A DNA stretch of 38,095 bases from a virus. Of this stretch, positions 28,771 to 37,087 are shown one piece after another. The notes beneath the pieces were generated by a model that was given only the letters and a program-made list of their open reading frames with translations, was not told the DNA's origin and did no database searches. The stretch lies in IMG/VR virus record IMGVR_UViG_3300041409_000269, positions 1 to 38,095 of that record; one strand, written 5' to 3'. The position numbers were made by a program, and so were the translations under genes. Within the stretch, counting starts at the first letter, position 1. Every line of letters begins with the position of its first letter.

Positions 28771-29436
28771 TTGAAGAACGATCTGTACGAACTCGGGGAC
28801 CAGGTCGATGACGCCGTTGAGGAGTTGCTCGTCCTCTGGCCGAAGCTCCACGAAGCGCTACCCCGTGATGTCGGCGTGAACGACGGAGAACGCGTCAGTG
28901 CGAGCTCGAACGTCTCCGCGTCACTCGTGAACCAGGACGTCTCAGGCGCCATCAAACTCTTGCGTGACGAGGCATCTCCCGCAGCGATGGAAGCCAGGAC
29001 GGTGCTCGGTGAACCCGGCGATGCCCAACCGGTGGAGCGGACCATCGAGTCCCTCGGCATCCTGTACCGGCGTCTGGCCGCACGGGGCTACGTCGGCGAG
29101 GCCCGCAAGCTCGCAGCCTCGGTGGTGCACTGGCATCGCGTCGCCCGTAGCGCCATCGGCCTGTCGCGGCGCCCAACACCGCTGCAGGGCGACGGCCGAG
29201 CCGTCCACTGCCCATTGCACGACGCGCCGCTAGTGACCTTGAGACACCGCGGCGACGAGGGCACCCTCGACGAGACCGCACGAGGCGACCGAGAGGCGAT
29301 CCGCTGGCGATCGGGCGGTGGCCTGTACTGTCCGCTCCGCGAGTGCGCCGGCGGATGGGGTCCGGGTGAGTTCGCGTTCCTCGGCCGGCTGGTCTCGGAG
29401 CAGCGTCTCCGCCTCACCCGACAGGAGAGCGCGTGA
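28771..29436 (+). CDS. helical protein with C-terminal zinc-finger-like motif (221 aa)
   Basis: TTG 28771 follows CGGGGGAA by five bases. The N-terminal 145 residues are helical (DQVDDAVEELLVLWPKLHEA; YRRLAARGYVGEARKLAASV). The C-terminus has CPLHDAPLVTL and CPLRECAGGW, a C-x-x-H...C-x-x-x-x-C set that may bind zinc. Proteins of this shape are common in early regions of actinobacteriophages and integrative elements, without known function. The stop overlaps the next start as GTGA. Confidence 0.68.
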   Translation: MKNDLYELGDQVDDAVEELLVLWPKLHEALPRDVGVNDGERVSASSNVSASLVNQDVSGAIKLLRDEASPAAMEARTVLGEPGDAQPVERTIESLGILYRRLAARGYVGEARKLAASVVHWHRVARSAIGLSRRPTPLQGDGRAVHCPLHDAPLVTLRHRGDEGTLDETARGDREAIRWRSGGGLYCPLRECAGGWGPGEFAFLGRLVSEQRLRLTRQESA

Positions 29437-29618
29437 AGCAGGTCGACTCGGAGGCAGCAGCGCTCATGCTCGGCATGACCGTGAACAACTTCCGGGTGTA
29501 CGTACACCGCCACCCCGGCCAGATCCGACGCCAAGGCAGGGACGGCAAAGGCCGCGCGATGTACAACCTCTGCGACGTTGAGCGGCTCATGGATACCCGC
29601 CTCGCGAACGCCGCGTGA
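29433..29618 (+). CDS. small excisionase-like HTH protein (61 aa)
   Basis: GTG 29433 overlaps the previous stop. The whole protein is a compact HTH (SEAAALMLGMTVNNFRVYVH, then RQGRDGKGRAMYNLCDVERL), like small MerR/Xis-type proteins. It is a second excisionase candidate beside the gene at 23098. Its coding sequence contains the 14-bp palindrome GGTGTACGTACACC (29495-29508), which recurs at 31055-31068. Confidence 0.7.
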   Translation: MKQVDSEAAALMLGMTVNNFRVYVHRHPGQIRRQGRDGKGRAMYNLCDVERLMDTRLANAA

Positions 29619-29628
29619 CCTAAACAAA

Positions 29629-29740
29629 TGACAGGCTGTCAGGGCGTGTCGGAGTTTGACCAGCGCTGATTACATGCTGTGTAATGAGGATCTGCCCTTA
29701 ACAGACTTATGCCCAGAGCCCGGCCACCGTGCCGGGCTCT
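29629..29740 (+). terminator. end of early operon: palindromes and intrinsic-type terminator
   Basis: TGACAG-G-CTGTCA (29629-29641) and ATTACA-TGCTG-TGTAAT (about 29669-29685) are short dyads. AGAGCCCGGC (29715-29724) and GCCGGGCTCT (29731-29740) make a perfect 10-bp stem with a CACCGT loop, the probable terminator of the small-gene operon ahead of the Ntn hydrolase gene. Confidence 0.7.
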
Positions 29741-29804
29741 TCGCATGTCCGGCAAAGTGCAGCCAAAAGCTTGATGGGCGTCGAAACCGTCGGAGCGTGA
29801 TTCA

Positions 29805-30371
29805 GTGACCGCGATCGTCGGCATCGTTGCAGACGACACAGTGCACATCGGTGGAGACTCGGCGGGCGTGTCCGGCTGGTCCCTGACCGTTCGCGCGGAC
29901 TCCAAGGTGTTCACCAACGGCCCGTTCGTGATGGGCTTCACGACTTCCTTCCGCATGGGGCAGCTGCTCCGGTTCGCCCTCAAGGTGCCCGAGCCGGACG
30001 GTGACCTCGAGGCGTTTATGGCGACGACGTTCATCGATGCCGTTCGCGAGACCCTCAAATCGGGCGGATGGGCGAAGAAGGACAATGAGCGCGAGGAGGG
30101 CGGGATCTTCCTCGTCGGCGTACAGGGCCGCCTGTTTAGCGTCCAGGCGGACTATCAGGTCGCTGAGGCGGTCGACGGGTACGCCGCGATCGGCTGTGGC
30201 CAGGAGATCGCCCTGGGTGCCCTCTACGCGACGACTCGCTCGCGCAGTCCACAGAATCGCATCAAGCTCGCCCTGGAGGCGGCTGAGCGCTTCTCGGCCG
30301 GTGTGCGCGGCCCGTTCGCCTATGTCGCGACCGCGCCCGCGGGAGGCGAGTGTCGCCCCGATCAGCCGTGA
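29805..30371 (+). CDS. proteasome-beta-like Ntn (threonine) hydrolase
   Basis: A 188-residue protein from GTG 29805 with GGAG nine bases upstream. It starts Met-Thr; counting that Thr as 1 (Met is normally removed before Thr), Asp falls at 17 (GGDS) and Lys at 33 (ADSK), the exact catalytic positions of proteasome beta subunits and HslV. Later, YAAIGCGQEIALGALYAT matches the AIGSG...A-x-x-A-L segment near Ser129, and NRIKLALEAAERFSAGVRGP matches the last helix region. It may be a protease or another amidase; target unknown. It stands alone between the early terminator and a convergent lipoprotein gene and overlaps the latter by 10 bases. Confidence 0.8.
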   Translation: MTAIVGIVADDTVHIGGDSAGVSGWSLTVRADSKVFTNGPFVMGFTTSFRMGQLLRFALKVPEPDGDLEAFMATTFIDAVRETLKSGGWAKKDNEREEGGIFLVGVQGRLFSVQADYQVAEAVDGYAAIGCGQEIALGALYATTRSRSPQNRIKLALEAAERFSAGVRGPFAYVATAPAGGECRPDQP

Positions 30372-30652
30372 TAGTGCTGCTGGCACCACGCCTTGACCAG
30401 CGTCGTCGCGCCCGTCTGATCCTCACGCAGTGCAGCGTCCTGCAAGTCCCGGATAGTCGACAGCTCCGCCGACATCCTCGCCGCGAGATAGGCGCCGTCC
30501 CGCGATGACTGACAGGCCGACGTCCCCTGGTCGTCCCATGAGATCGATGCGCTGGGTGTGACCGTCACCGTCTTGGCCGGCGTCGCAGCCCCGCTCGATC
30601 CACAGCCGGCTGCGAGCAGCAGCACACCGGCAACAGCAAGTCCCTTGAGCAT
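30362..30652 (-). CDS. small lipoprotein, possible superinfection-exclusion factor
   Basis: A 96-residue protein from ATG 30652, eight bases after AGGGGAA. It has a textbook lipoprotein signal: MLKGLAVAGVLLLAAGCGSS with lipobox LAAGC, predicting an acylated Cys on the outer face of the membrane. A Thr/Ser/Ala linker and a small helical domain with two cysteines (SACQSSRDGAYLAARMSAEL ... KAWCQQHYHG) follow. It is the only minus-strand gene in this part and thus expressed independently, possibly from the prophage. Surface lipoproteins of prophages often block DNA entry of related phages. That role is inference. Confidence 0.75.
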   Translation of the reverse strand: MLKGLAVAGVLLLAAGCGSSGAATPAKTVTVTPSASISWDDQGTSACQSSRDGAYLAARMSAELSTIRDLQDAALREDQTGATTLVKAWCQQHYHG

Positions 30653-30745
30653 GAGCGATTCCCCTGATAGTCGGACCCCCGGACTGCAGTGTGACGCGCA
30701 CACCGGCGTGCTGGTTGCCGACAAGGCCACAAGTGGAGGTAGCGG

Positions 30746-30961
30746 GTGTCCGATACGAGGACGGTACGGCTTCACCCTGAGCGGCTAGCCGAGCAGGCTA
30801 CGGCCCGGGCAGGACAGCTCATCGAGGTAACCCTCGCCCACAGCGAGTGCGAGGCGACCGATGATGAGCGCCGTCTCGTCAAGCTCGGCGTCGACCTCGG
30901 AGTGGCCGCATACGTGACGGCACTCAAAGCCCAAGCCACCGAGGGAGACCACGTTGCCTGA
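30746..30961 (+). CDS. hypothetical protein (71 aa)
   Basis: GTG 30746 follows GGAGGT by five bases. The protein is helical and acidic (ARAGQLIEVTLAHSECEATD; RRLVKLGVDLGVAAYVTALK). Not recognised. It is divergent from the lipoprotein gene, so about 93 bases between them should contain promoters for both. Confidence 0.65.
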   Translation: MSDTRTVRLHPERLAEQATARAGQLIEVTLAHSECEATDDERRLVKLGVDLGVAAYVTALKAQATEGDHVA

Positions 30962-31055
30962 CGCCAAGACCCCCGAATACGCCGTCAGCGCGGAGGACGC
31001 CCGCCGATACAGGCTGGCGATCGAGGACGTCTACCGTCAGCACCACGACGCATAG
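30954..31055 (+). CDS. 33-residue hypothetical peptide
   Basis: TTG 30954 lies after GAGGGAGA and overlaps the previous stop by eight bases. The product, MPDAKTPEYAVSAEDARRYR and a further 13 residues, is one charged helix. Coupling and a usable ribosome-binding site support it; size and TTG start argue for caution. Confidence 0.45.
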   Translation: MPDAKTPEYAVSAEDARRYRLAIEDVYRQHHDA

Positions 31056-31068
31056 GTGTACGTACACC
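31055..31068. repeat. 14-bp perfect palindrome ahead of the HNH gene
   Basis: GGTGTACGTACACC fills the space between the preceding TAG (sharing its G) and the GTG of the HNH gene, where a ribosome-binding site would be expected. An identical 14-mer is at 29495-29508. Confidence 0.6.
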
Positions 31069-31356
31069 GTGCCCAGCAACGGACGGTCAGGCAGACCATG
31101 GCGCCGAGCACGAGCACAGCTGTTCGGCGAACAGCCCGACGTCTGCTGGATCTGCGGACACGGCGGCACCACCGATGCCGACCATGACCCACCGCTCGTG
31201 GTGCTCAAGGCCCTCGGCCTAGACCCCTGCGATCTGCAGTACCTACGACGTGCGCACGGTTGGCGCGGCTGCCCGACATGCGGACGCAAGTGCAACAACG
31301 AGAAAGGCAGCAAGGTCGGCTACACGCCGGCCGCTCCCGCCTCCCGACAGTGGTAG
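31069..31356 (+). CDS. HNH endonuclease
   Basis: A 95-residue protein from GTG 31069. CWICG and CPTCGRKCNNEKG provide the two zinc knuckles, and DADHDPPLVVLKALG the HNH core (D-H-D-P-P), in the spacing typical of phage HNH nucleases. Encoded directly before small terminase, it fits the HNH proteins that stimulate terminase cleavage in HK97-like phages packaging from cos sites. No ribosome-binding site is apparent; a palindrome occupies that position. Confidence 0.85.
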   Translation: MPSNGRSGRPWRRARAQLFGEQPDVCWICGHGGTTDADHDPPLVVLKALGLDPCDLQYLRRAHGWRGCPTCGRKCNNEKGSKVGYTPAAPASRQW

Positions 31357-31564
31357 CCACCCTCACTGGCACACCCACCACCCATACGGCGCTGACCAGC
31401 GGAAACGCAGGACCGAGTGAGTCCCTCTCGGTGTTTGTGCAGGTCAGATCCACGGGAGGGGGGCACCAGCCCGACGTGATCATGGTCAGGCGGTCCACCC
31501 GCCCACCGTGTTCCTTCCTCTCCCCCCGACCTGGGGGTGCCCGGTCGCGCTTAGGAGGTAGGGC

Positions 31565-31984
31565 ATGCCACCTCGTAACCGGAAGCTCGCCGCGGTTCCC
31601 GAGCAGGCCCACGACCGCGCCCCTGATCTGCGGGATGCCGTGAAGGCCGCGATCGGCAAGATGGCCTGGCTCACCGACAGCGACAAGGCGATGGCCGCGC
31701 TGGCGCTCCGGCAGGCCGAGGAGATCGAGAAGGCCGTCGATCGCGCGGACGAGCTCGACGAGCTGAAGACCGAGTTCGCCGGCGACGCGTCCATGTATAA
31801 GCGCCTGCAGAAACTCGAGGCGATGTGCGAGCTGACCAAGACGGTCGGCTGGCTTGGCCCGCAGCTGCAGGGTGTGCTCCGCGATCTCGGCGGTGCACCG
31901 GTGGCACGCAAGGCGATGCAGGCCGACAAGCCGATCGGGGGTCGACTTGCTCAGCTACGCGCCGACGCTCCTGGGGTCGACTAG
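31565..31984 (+). CDS. terS: terminase small subunit
   Basis: A 139-residue helical protein from ATG 31565 behind a near-perfect TTAGGAGGTAG. After a basic N-terminus comes a long helical central part (KMAWLTDSDKAMAALALRQA; EEIEKAVDRADELDELKTEF) and a C-terminal helix (LQKLEAMCELTKTVGWLGPQ) typical of actinobacteriophage small terminases that recognise the packaging site. The 208 bases upstream (31357-31564), where a cos or pac site is expected, show GC-rich runs but no site I can define. Confidence 0.8.
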   Translation: MPPRNRKLAAVPEQAHDRAPDLRDAVKAAIGKMAWLTDSDKAMAALALRQAEEIEKAVDRADELDELKTEFAGDASMYKRLQKLEAMCELTKTVGWLGPQLQGVLRDLGGAPVARKAMQADKPIGGRLAQLRADAPGVD

Positions 31985-33497
31985 GCCCCGGATCTTCACT
32001 CCGCCGCTGGTGACTGGCCCACCCGGTCCGTGTGGGTGTGGGTGCGCGCTGACGCCGTTGACGTCGCTGGGGTTCTCGGCGCTGGAGTTCGCGAAGAACC
32101 CGCTGGGAATCGGCCCGATTCCGTGGCAGCGCTGGCTGCTGATTCACGCTCTGGAGCTCCGACCGAACGGCATGTTCCGGTTCCGCACGGTGATCGTGCT
32201 GGTTGCGCGGCAGAACGGTAAGACGACGATCGTCGAGGTCAAGAACCTGTGGAAGATGTATGTGCTCGGCGTCCCGCTGGTCATCGGCACCGCCCAGGAC
32301 CTGGACATGGCCGAGGAGTCTTGGGACAAGGCCGTCGAGCTGGTCGAGGCGATCCCGGAACTTGACGCGGAGAAAGTCCACGTCGACCGCACGAACGGCA
32401 AGAAGGCGCTGCGCCTCGCGAACGGTTCCCGCTGGAAGATCAAGGCGGCATCCCGTAAGGGCGGCCGTGGCCTGTCCGGCGACGACGTCAACCTCGACGA
32501 GCTCCGCGAGCATCACACCTGGGATTCATGGGGCGCGGTCACCAAGACGACGATGGCCCGTAAGAACGCGCAGATCTGGGCGTTCTCGAACGCGGGGGAT
32601 GCCCGCTCGGTGGTGCTGAACAGCCTGCAGAAGCAGGGTCGCGCGGCTGCTAAGCACCCGGAGAGCGCAGACCTGACACTCGGCCATTTCGAGTGGAGCG
32701 CGCCCGATGACATCAAATGCACCTGCGGCCGGCCCGAGAACACCCACACCGCGGACTGTCGACTGCGGGACCCGATGGCCCGTGCACAGGCGAACCCGAG
32801 CCTCGGCTACCTCATCACCGACGAGGCGCTCGACTCGGCGCTGACCACAGACCCGGAAGTGATCTACCGGACCGAGTGCCTGTGCCAGCGGGTCCCGGAC
32901 ATGCGCCCGGACTGGGTGGTTATCACCGAGCAGGCGTGGCGGGACCTGGCCGACGTGGAATCGCAGGCCGCAGGTCGGGTGGCGTTCGGCGTCGACGCCA
33001 CCCCGGGCGGCACACACGCAGCGATCGGCGTGGCCGGCGTCCGCGAGGACGGCCACGGGCACAGCGAGCTGATCGACCACCGCCGTGGTACCGGCTGGGT
33101 CCTCGCCCGCGCTCTGCAGCTTGACGAGCGGTGGGATCCGGTCGGCTGGGTGATCGATCCCCGCGGCCCGGCAGGGTTCCTGATCAAGGACTTTGAGGAC
33201 GCCGGCCTGACGGTCATCAAGACCTCGGCGGGCGACGTCGCCGACGCGACGGGCTCGATCATCGCCGCGACGGGCGCCGCGGAGGGCAACAAGCCGTCGA
33301 TGCGGTACGTCCCGAACCCGGCGCTGGACGCCGCGGTGGCGGGCGCTGACACGGCCCCGCTGGGCGACGGCCGGAAATGGAACCGACGTCTGCCGACAAC
33401 TGACATCTCGCCGCTGGTGGCGATCACGCTGGCCCGCCACGGGTTGGCGACCTACGTCGAGGAGCTGCCGATGGTGCCGTTCGGGGTGTACGCATGA
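31947..33497 (+). CDS. terL: terminase large subunit
   Basis: A 516-residue protein if TTG 31947 (GGGGGT upstream) is used; it then overlaps small terminase by 38 bases. The ATPase domain has the HK97-type Walker A ARQNGKT (after VIVLV) and Walker B VNLDELREH. The nuclease domain begins about residue 345 (VAFGVDATPGGTHAAIGVAG, then IDPRGPAGFLI), with the expected Asp residues. It cuts and pumps DNA into the prohead through the portal encoded two genes downstream. Confidence 0.93.
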   Translation: MLSYAPTLLGSTRPRIFTPPLVTGPPGPCGCGCALTPLTSLGFSALEFAKNPLGIGPIPWQRWLLIHALELRPNGMFRFRTVIVLVARQNGKTTIVEVKNLWKMYVLGVPLVIGTAQDLDMAEESWDKAVELVEAIPELDAEKVHVDRTNGKKALRLANGSRWKIKAASRKGGRGLSGDDVNLDELREHHTWDSWGAVTKTTMARKNAQIWAFSNAGDARSVVLNSLQKQGRAAAKHPESADLTLGHFEWSAPDDIKCTCGRPENTHTADCRLRDPMARAQANPSLGYLITDEALDSALTTDPEVIYRTECLCQRVPDMRPDWVVITEQAWRDLADVESQAAGRVAFGVDATPGGTHAAIGVAGVREDGHGHSELIDHRRGTGWVLARALQLDERWDPVGWVIDPRGPAGFLIKDFEDAGLTVIKTSAGDVADATGSIIAATGAAEGNKPSMRYVPNPALDAAVAGADTAPLGDGRKWNRRLPTTDISPLVAITLARHGLATYVEELPMVPFGVYA

Positions 33498-33739
33498 CGA
33501 CCGCGGTGTTCGCCAAGGCGGGCCGGATGGCTGACCAGGTCCGCGAGGAGTCCCGCCAGCTCGACCCGGTGAAGGTCGTGCTGACCGTGCTCATGGTGGT
33601 GCCGTTCGTGCTCGGCTGGACGGTCGGGAAGCTGGCGCGCGGTGCGTGGCTGGTGGTGGCGTGGACGTGGACCGCCGCGGTCGTGGGCTGGCGCACCGCG
33701 CAGGCCCGGAGTCCGGAGGAGCCCGATGGGGCTTCTTGA
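33494..33739 (+). CDS. small membrane protein between terminase and portal (81 aa)
   Basis: The ATG overlaps the terminase stop (ATGA). Residues 28-45 (VVLTVLMVVPFVLGWTVG) and 50-66 (GAWLVVAWTWTAAVVGW) are two membrane helices with an amphipathic N-terminus. Similar two-helix proteins sit at this position in several actinobacteriophages; function unknown. Its end overlaps the portal start by 14 bases. Confidence 0.7.
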   Translation: MTTAVFAKAGRMADQVREESRQLDPVKVVLTVLMVVPFVLGWTVGKLARGAWLVVAWTWTAAVVGWRTAQARSPEEPDGAS

Positions 33740-35117
33740 GCGCGTCGCCGCGGCGCGTAGCCCGGCCCACCGTAAGAGCTGGTCCGAGCCTCCGATCTGG
33801 GATGCGGAGCGGTTCCGGTACGGCCTGTACGGCATGCCTTCCTCGCCGGCGTACAGCGACCGCGAGCTGATCGAGTCGGACTTCCAGGGCTACGTCGAGG
33901 GCATCTATAAGCGGAACGGCGCCGTCGCCGCGCTGCTGTTCGTCCGCCAGATGGTGTTCTCCGAGGCGCGGTTTCAGTACCGGCGGATGAACAACGGCAG
34001 GCCCGGCGACCTGTTCGGCACTGCGGACCTCGCGCTGCTCGAGGAGCCGTGGCCGAACGCGACGACCGGCGACCTGCTGACGCGGATGATCGGCGACGCG
34101 GACCTGGCCGGTAACGCCTACTTCACGGTGGTCGGCGAGGGCGCGAATCGACGTATCCGCCGGCTCCGCCCGGACTGGGTCACGATCGTGTCCGGCTCGC
34201 GGTCCGAACCGAGCCTGTACGGCGCGGCCCTCGATGCCGAGCTGCTCGGCTACATCTACAGCCCGCGGACGCCCGGGGCAGGCACGACAGAGGGCACGAT
34301 CCTGACGCCGGACCAGGTCGCGCACTTCGCGCCGATCCCGGACCCGATAGCGAACTGGCGCGGCATGTCGTGGCTTACGCCCGTGCTGCGCGAGGTCTCC
34401 GCCGACTCGGCCGCCACGCTGCACAAGCTCAAGTTCTTCGAGAACGGCGCGTCGCTGCAGGTCGTCGTCAGCGTGGACGCGGCGGTAAAGAAGCCGGACT
34501 TCGATCGGTTCGTCGCGGCGATGGAGGAGCAGCACAAGGGCGCTGACAACGCGTACCGGACGCTGTACCTCGGCGGCGGCGCGGACGCCACGGTGGTCGG
34601 CGCCGACATGAAACAGCTCGACTTCAAGGCCACGCAGGGTGCGGGCGAGTCCCGCCTGGCCGCCGCCGCCGGCGTGCCCTCGGTGATCGTGGGCTTCTCC
34701 GAGGGCCTGCAGGGCAGCTCGCTGAACGCCGGGAACTACGCCTCGTCTCGCCGCCGGTTCGCTGACGGCACGCTGCGTCCGCTGTGGCGCAACGCTGCGG
34801 GCTCACTCGCCACGCTGGTGTCCGTGCAGGGCGGTGCCGCGCTCTGGTACGACGACCGCGACATCGCGTTCCTGCGCGAGGACCGCAAGGACGCTGCGGA
34901 GATCCAGGGCGCACAGGCGCAGACGATCCGCACGCTCGTCGATGCCGGTTACGAGCCGGCGTCGGTCGTCGCCGCCGTCGAGGCCGAGGACTACCGCCTG
35001 CTGAAGCACACCGGCTACTACAGCGTGCAACTGCAGGAGCTCGGCGCCGGCACCGCCCCGAACGCCAACCCGGCGCCACCGCCGGCGCTACCGACACCCC
35101 CCGCTGGAGGGCAGTGA
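33726..35117 (+). CDS. portal protein (HK97 family)
   Basis: A 463-residue protein from ATG 33726 with GGAGGAG five bases upstream. The sequence follows the HK97-type portal pattern: early YVEGIYKRNGAVAALLFVRQ, DLLTRMIGDADLAGNAYFTV, HFAPIPDPIANWRGMSWLTP, TLHKLKFFENGASLQVVVSV, then GVPSVIVGFSEGLQGSSLNA. The C-terminus is Pro/Ala-rich. It forms the ring through which DNA enters and leaves the capsid. The stop overlaps the protease start as TGATG. Confidence 0.93.
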   Translation: MGLLERVAAARSPAHRKSWSEPPIWDAERFRYGLYGMPSSPAYSDRELIESDFQGYVEGIYKRNGAVAALLFVRQMVFSEARFQYRRMNNGRPGDLFGTADLALLEEPWPNATTGDLLTRMIGDADLAGNAYFTVVGEGANRRIRRLRPDWVTIVSGSRSEPSLYGAALDAELLGYIYSPRTPGAGTTEGTILTPDQVAHFAPIPDPIANWRGMSWLTPVLREVSADSAATLHKLKFFENGASLQVVVSVDAAVKKPDFDRFVAAMEEQHKGADNAYRTLYLGGGADATVVGADMKQLDFKATQGAGESRLAAAAGVPSVIVGFSEGLQGSSLNAGNYASSRRRFADGTLRPLWRNAAGSLATLVSVQGGAALWYDDRDIAFLREDRKDAAEIQGAQAQTIRTLVDAGYEPASVVAAVEAEDYRLLKHTGYYSVQLQELGAGTAPNANPAPPPALPTPPAGGQ

Positions 35118-35824
35118 TGGACACCAAGAGCCTCCGCGTGGAGGTGAAGGACGCCGCCAAGGGCGAGGTTACGGCCGTGTTCTCGACGTTCGATGTCGTC
35201 GACTCGGACATGGACGTGACGAAGCCCGGTGCGTTCACCGACGGCTCGCCCGTGCTGATCTCCGCCTACGGACACTCGTCGTGGGATGGGGCGCTGCCGG
35301 TCGGCAAGGGCGTCATCCGGGCCGGTTCCAAGGAAGCCGTCCTCGACGGCCAGTTCTTCATGAGCACCGCGGCCGGCAAGGACACGTTCGAGGCCGTCAA
35401 GGAGCTCGGCGAGTTGGGCCAGTGGTCCTACGGCTACGACGCCACGAAGTACTCCTTCGGCGAGCACGACGGGAAGCCGGTCCGCTTCCTGGAGGAACTG
35501 AAGGTCCACGAGGTTTCCCCGGTGCTTCTCGGCGCCGGGGTCGGTACGCGGACGCTGTCCGCCAAAAGCCATCTGAAGTTCGCCGACGAGGGCGAGGCGG
35601 TCCTGGCCGCCCTTGCCCAGTTCGGTGTGAGAGCCGCTGACGTCATGGCGATGCGGCGCGAAAAAGGCAAGGGGCTGAGCCCGGAATCCACCGGGCTGAT
35701 CGAGCAGATCGAGGCGGAGCTAAAGCGGCTCGCCGAGGTGCTCACCGAACCGGCACCCGAGCCGGACGTCACGGACGACCTGACCCGCGAATGGCTGCGG
35801 TCGATCGCCCGAAACATCGCCTGA
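35117..35824 (+). CDS. prohead maturation protease (HK97 gp4 / S78-like)
   Basis: A 235-residue protein from ATG 35117 (GGAGGG upstream). It has the herpes/HK97 protease signatures: FSTFDVVDSDMDVTKPGAF, catalytic His in AYGHSSWDGALPVGKG, and catalytic Ser in LKVHEVSPVLLGAGVGTRTL. It would remove the capsid protein's N-terminal scaffold. The C-terminal helices (LIEQIEAELKRLAEVLTEPA) may bind inside the prohead. Directly precedes the capsid gene. Confidence 0.92.
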   Translation: MDTKSLRVEVKDAAKGEVTAVFSTFDVVDSDMDVTKPGAFTDGSPVLISAYGHSSWDGALPVGKGVIRAGSKEAVLDGQFFMSTAAGKDTFEAVKELGELGQWSYGYDATKYSFGEHDGKPVRFLEELKVHEVSPVLLGAGVGTRTLSAKSHLKFADEGEAVLAALAQFGVRAADVMAMRREKGKGLSPESTGLIEQIEAELKRLAEVLTEPAPEPDVTDDLTREWLRSIARNIA

Positions 35825-35839
35825 CAAGGAGAAACAGAG

Positions 35840-37087
35840 ATGACGATGACCTTTCCCGCGCTGACCGAGGCGCAGGGCAAGCTCGACACCGCCCGGAAGG
35901 CGCTCAAGGGCGTCTTCGATGAGGCCGGCGACACCCTGGACATGTCCAAGGTGAAGTCGGTCGACGGTGACTCGGCCGCGAAGGTCGAGTGGATCCGCAC
36001 GAAGAACGCCGAGATCGACGCCTACGCCAAGGAGGTCGAGGGCTTCGAGGTAGTCGCCAAGGCCGCCGAGGGCGTGAAGGCCGCCGAGACCGAGGCCGAG
36101 GCCAAGGCGAAGGGCGCCGAGTCCGGCGACGACCGCAAGGGCAAGCGCGAGGACGGGACCAAGTCCCTCGGCGAGCTGTTCACTGAGTCGCAGGCGTTCA
36201 AGGGCCGTCGCGGCACCGAGGCGCACCTGGACACCGAGCTCAAGACCGTGTTCTCGACCGGCGCGGGCTGGCTGCCGGAGACGTTCCGTACCGGGAAGGT
36301 CGTGGAGTTCGCGACCCGCCCGATCCAGGTGATCGACCTGATCCCGCCGAACACCACGAACCAGGCCGCAGTCGTTTATATGGAGGAAACCACCTACACG
36401 AACAACGCGGCCGAGACCAACGAGTCCGTGCAGGGCACCCCGGGCACCTTCCCGGAGTCGGCGCTCGGCCTGACCGAGAAGTCCAGCCAGGTCCGCAAGA
36501 TCGCCACGTGGCTGCCCGTCACCGACGAGCAGCTCGAGGACGAGACGCAGGCCCGCGGCTACGTCAACAACCGCCTGCCGTTCATGCTGCGGCAGCGCCT
36601 GGACTCCCAGATCCTGGTCGGGGACGGCGCCGCGCCGAACCTGCGCGGCTTCCTCAACGTGGCCGGTATCCAGACGCAGGCCAAGGGCACCGACCCTACG
36701 CCGGACGCGATCTACAAGGCCATGGTGCTCGTGCAGACCACCGGCCAGGCCATGCCGAACGCGGTCATCATGAACCCGCTGGACTGGCAGGACGTTCGCC
36801 TGCTCCGCACCGCTGACGGCATCTACATCTGGGGTTCGCCCAGTGACGCCGGCCCGTCGCGGATCTGGGGCCTGCCGGTCGCGCAGTCCCAGGCGCTCAC
36901 GCAGAACACCGGCCTGGTGCTCGACACCAGCTTCACCGAGTTGACCACCCGGCGCGGCATCGACGTGCAGGTCTCGAACAGTCACTCGACGTTCTTCGTC
37001 GAGGGCAAGCAGGCCGTCCGCGCGGACATGCGCGTCGCGCTGGTCGTGTACCGGCCGTCCGCTGTCTGCACGGTGACCGGTATCTGA
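35840..37087 (+). CDS. major capsid protein (HK97 fold) with scaffold domain
   Basis: A 415-residue protein from ATG 35840 behind AAGGAGAAA. Residues about 1-105 are a charged coiled-coil delta domain (IDAYAKEVEGFEVVAKAAEG...), expected to be cut off by the upstream protease. The HK97 core follows (LPETFRTGKVVEFATRPIQV, VIDLIPPNTTNQAAVVYMEE, KIATWLPVTDEQLEDETQAR, QILVGDGAAPNLRGFLNVAG, and a final RADMRVALVVYRP strand). It builds the icosahedral shell. Confidence 0.95.
   Translation: MTMTFPALTEAQGKLDTARKALKGVFDEAGDTLDMSKVKSVDGDSAAKVEWIRTKNAEIDAYAKEVEGFEVVAKAAEGVKAAETEAEAKAKGAESGDDRKGKREDGTKSLGELFTESQAFKGRRGTEAHLDTELKTVFSTGAGWLPETFRTGKVVEFATRPIQVIDLIPPNTTNQAAVVYMEETTYTNNAAETNESVQGTPGTFPESALGLTEKSSQVRKIATWLPVTDEQLEDETQARGYVNNRLPFMLRQRLDSQILVGDGAAPNLRGFLNVAGIQTQAKGTDPTPDAIYKAMVLVQTTGQAMPNAVIMNPLDWQDVRLLRTADGIYIWGSPSDAGPSRIWGLPVAQSQALTQNTGLVLDTSFTELTTRRGIDVQVSNSHSTFFVEGKQAVRADMRVALVVYRPSAVCTVTGI

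Noticed and set aside
31357-31564. cos site upstream of the small terminase
   Set aside because: Position is right and GC-rich runs are present, but no defined overhang or repeat could be identified from sequence alone.
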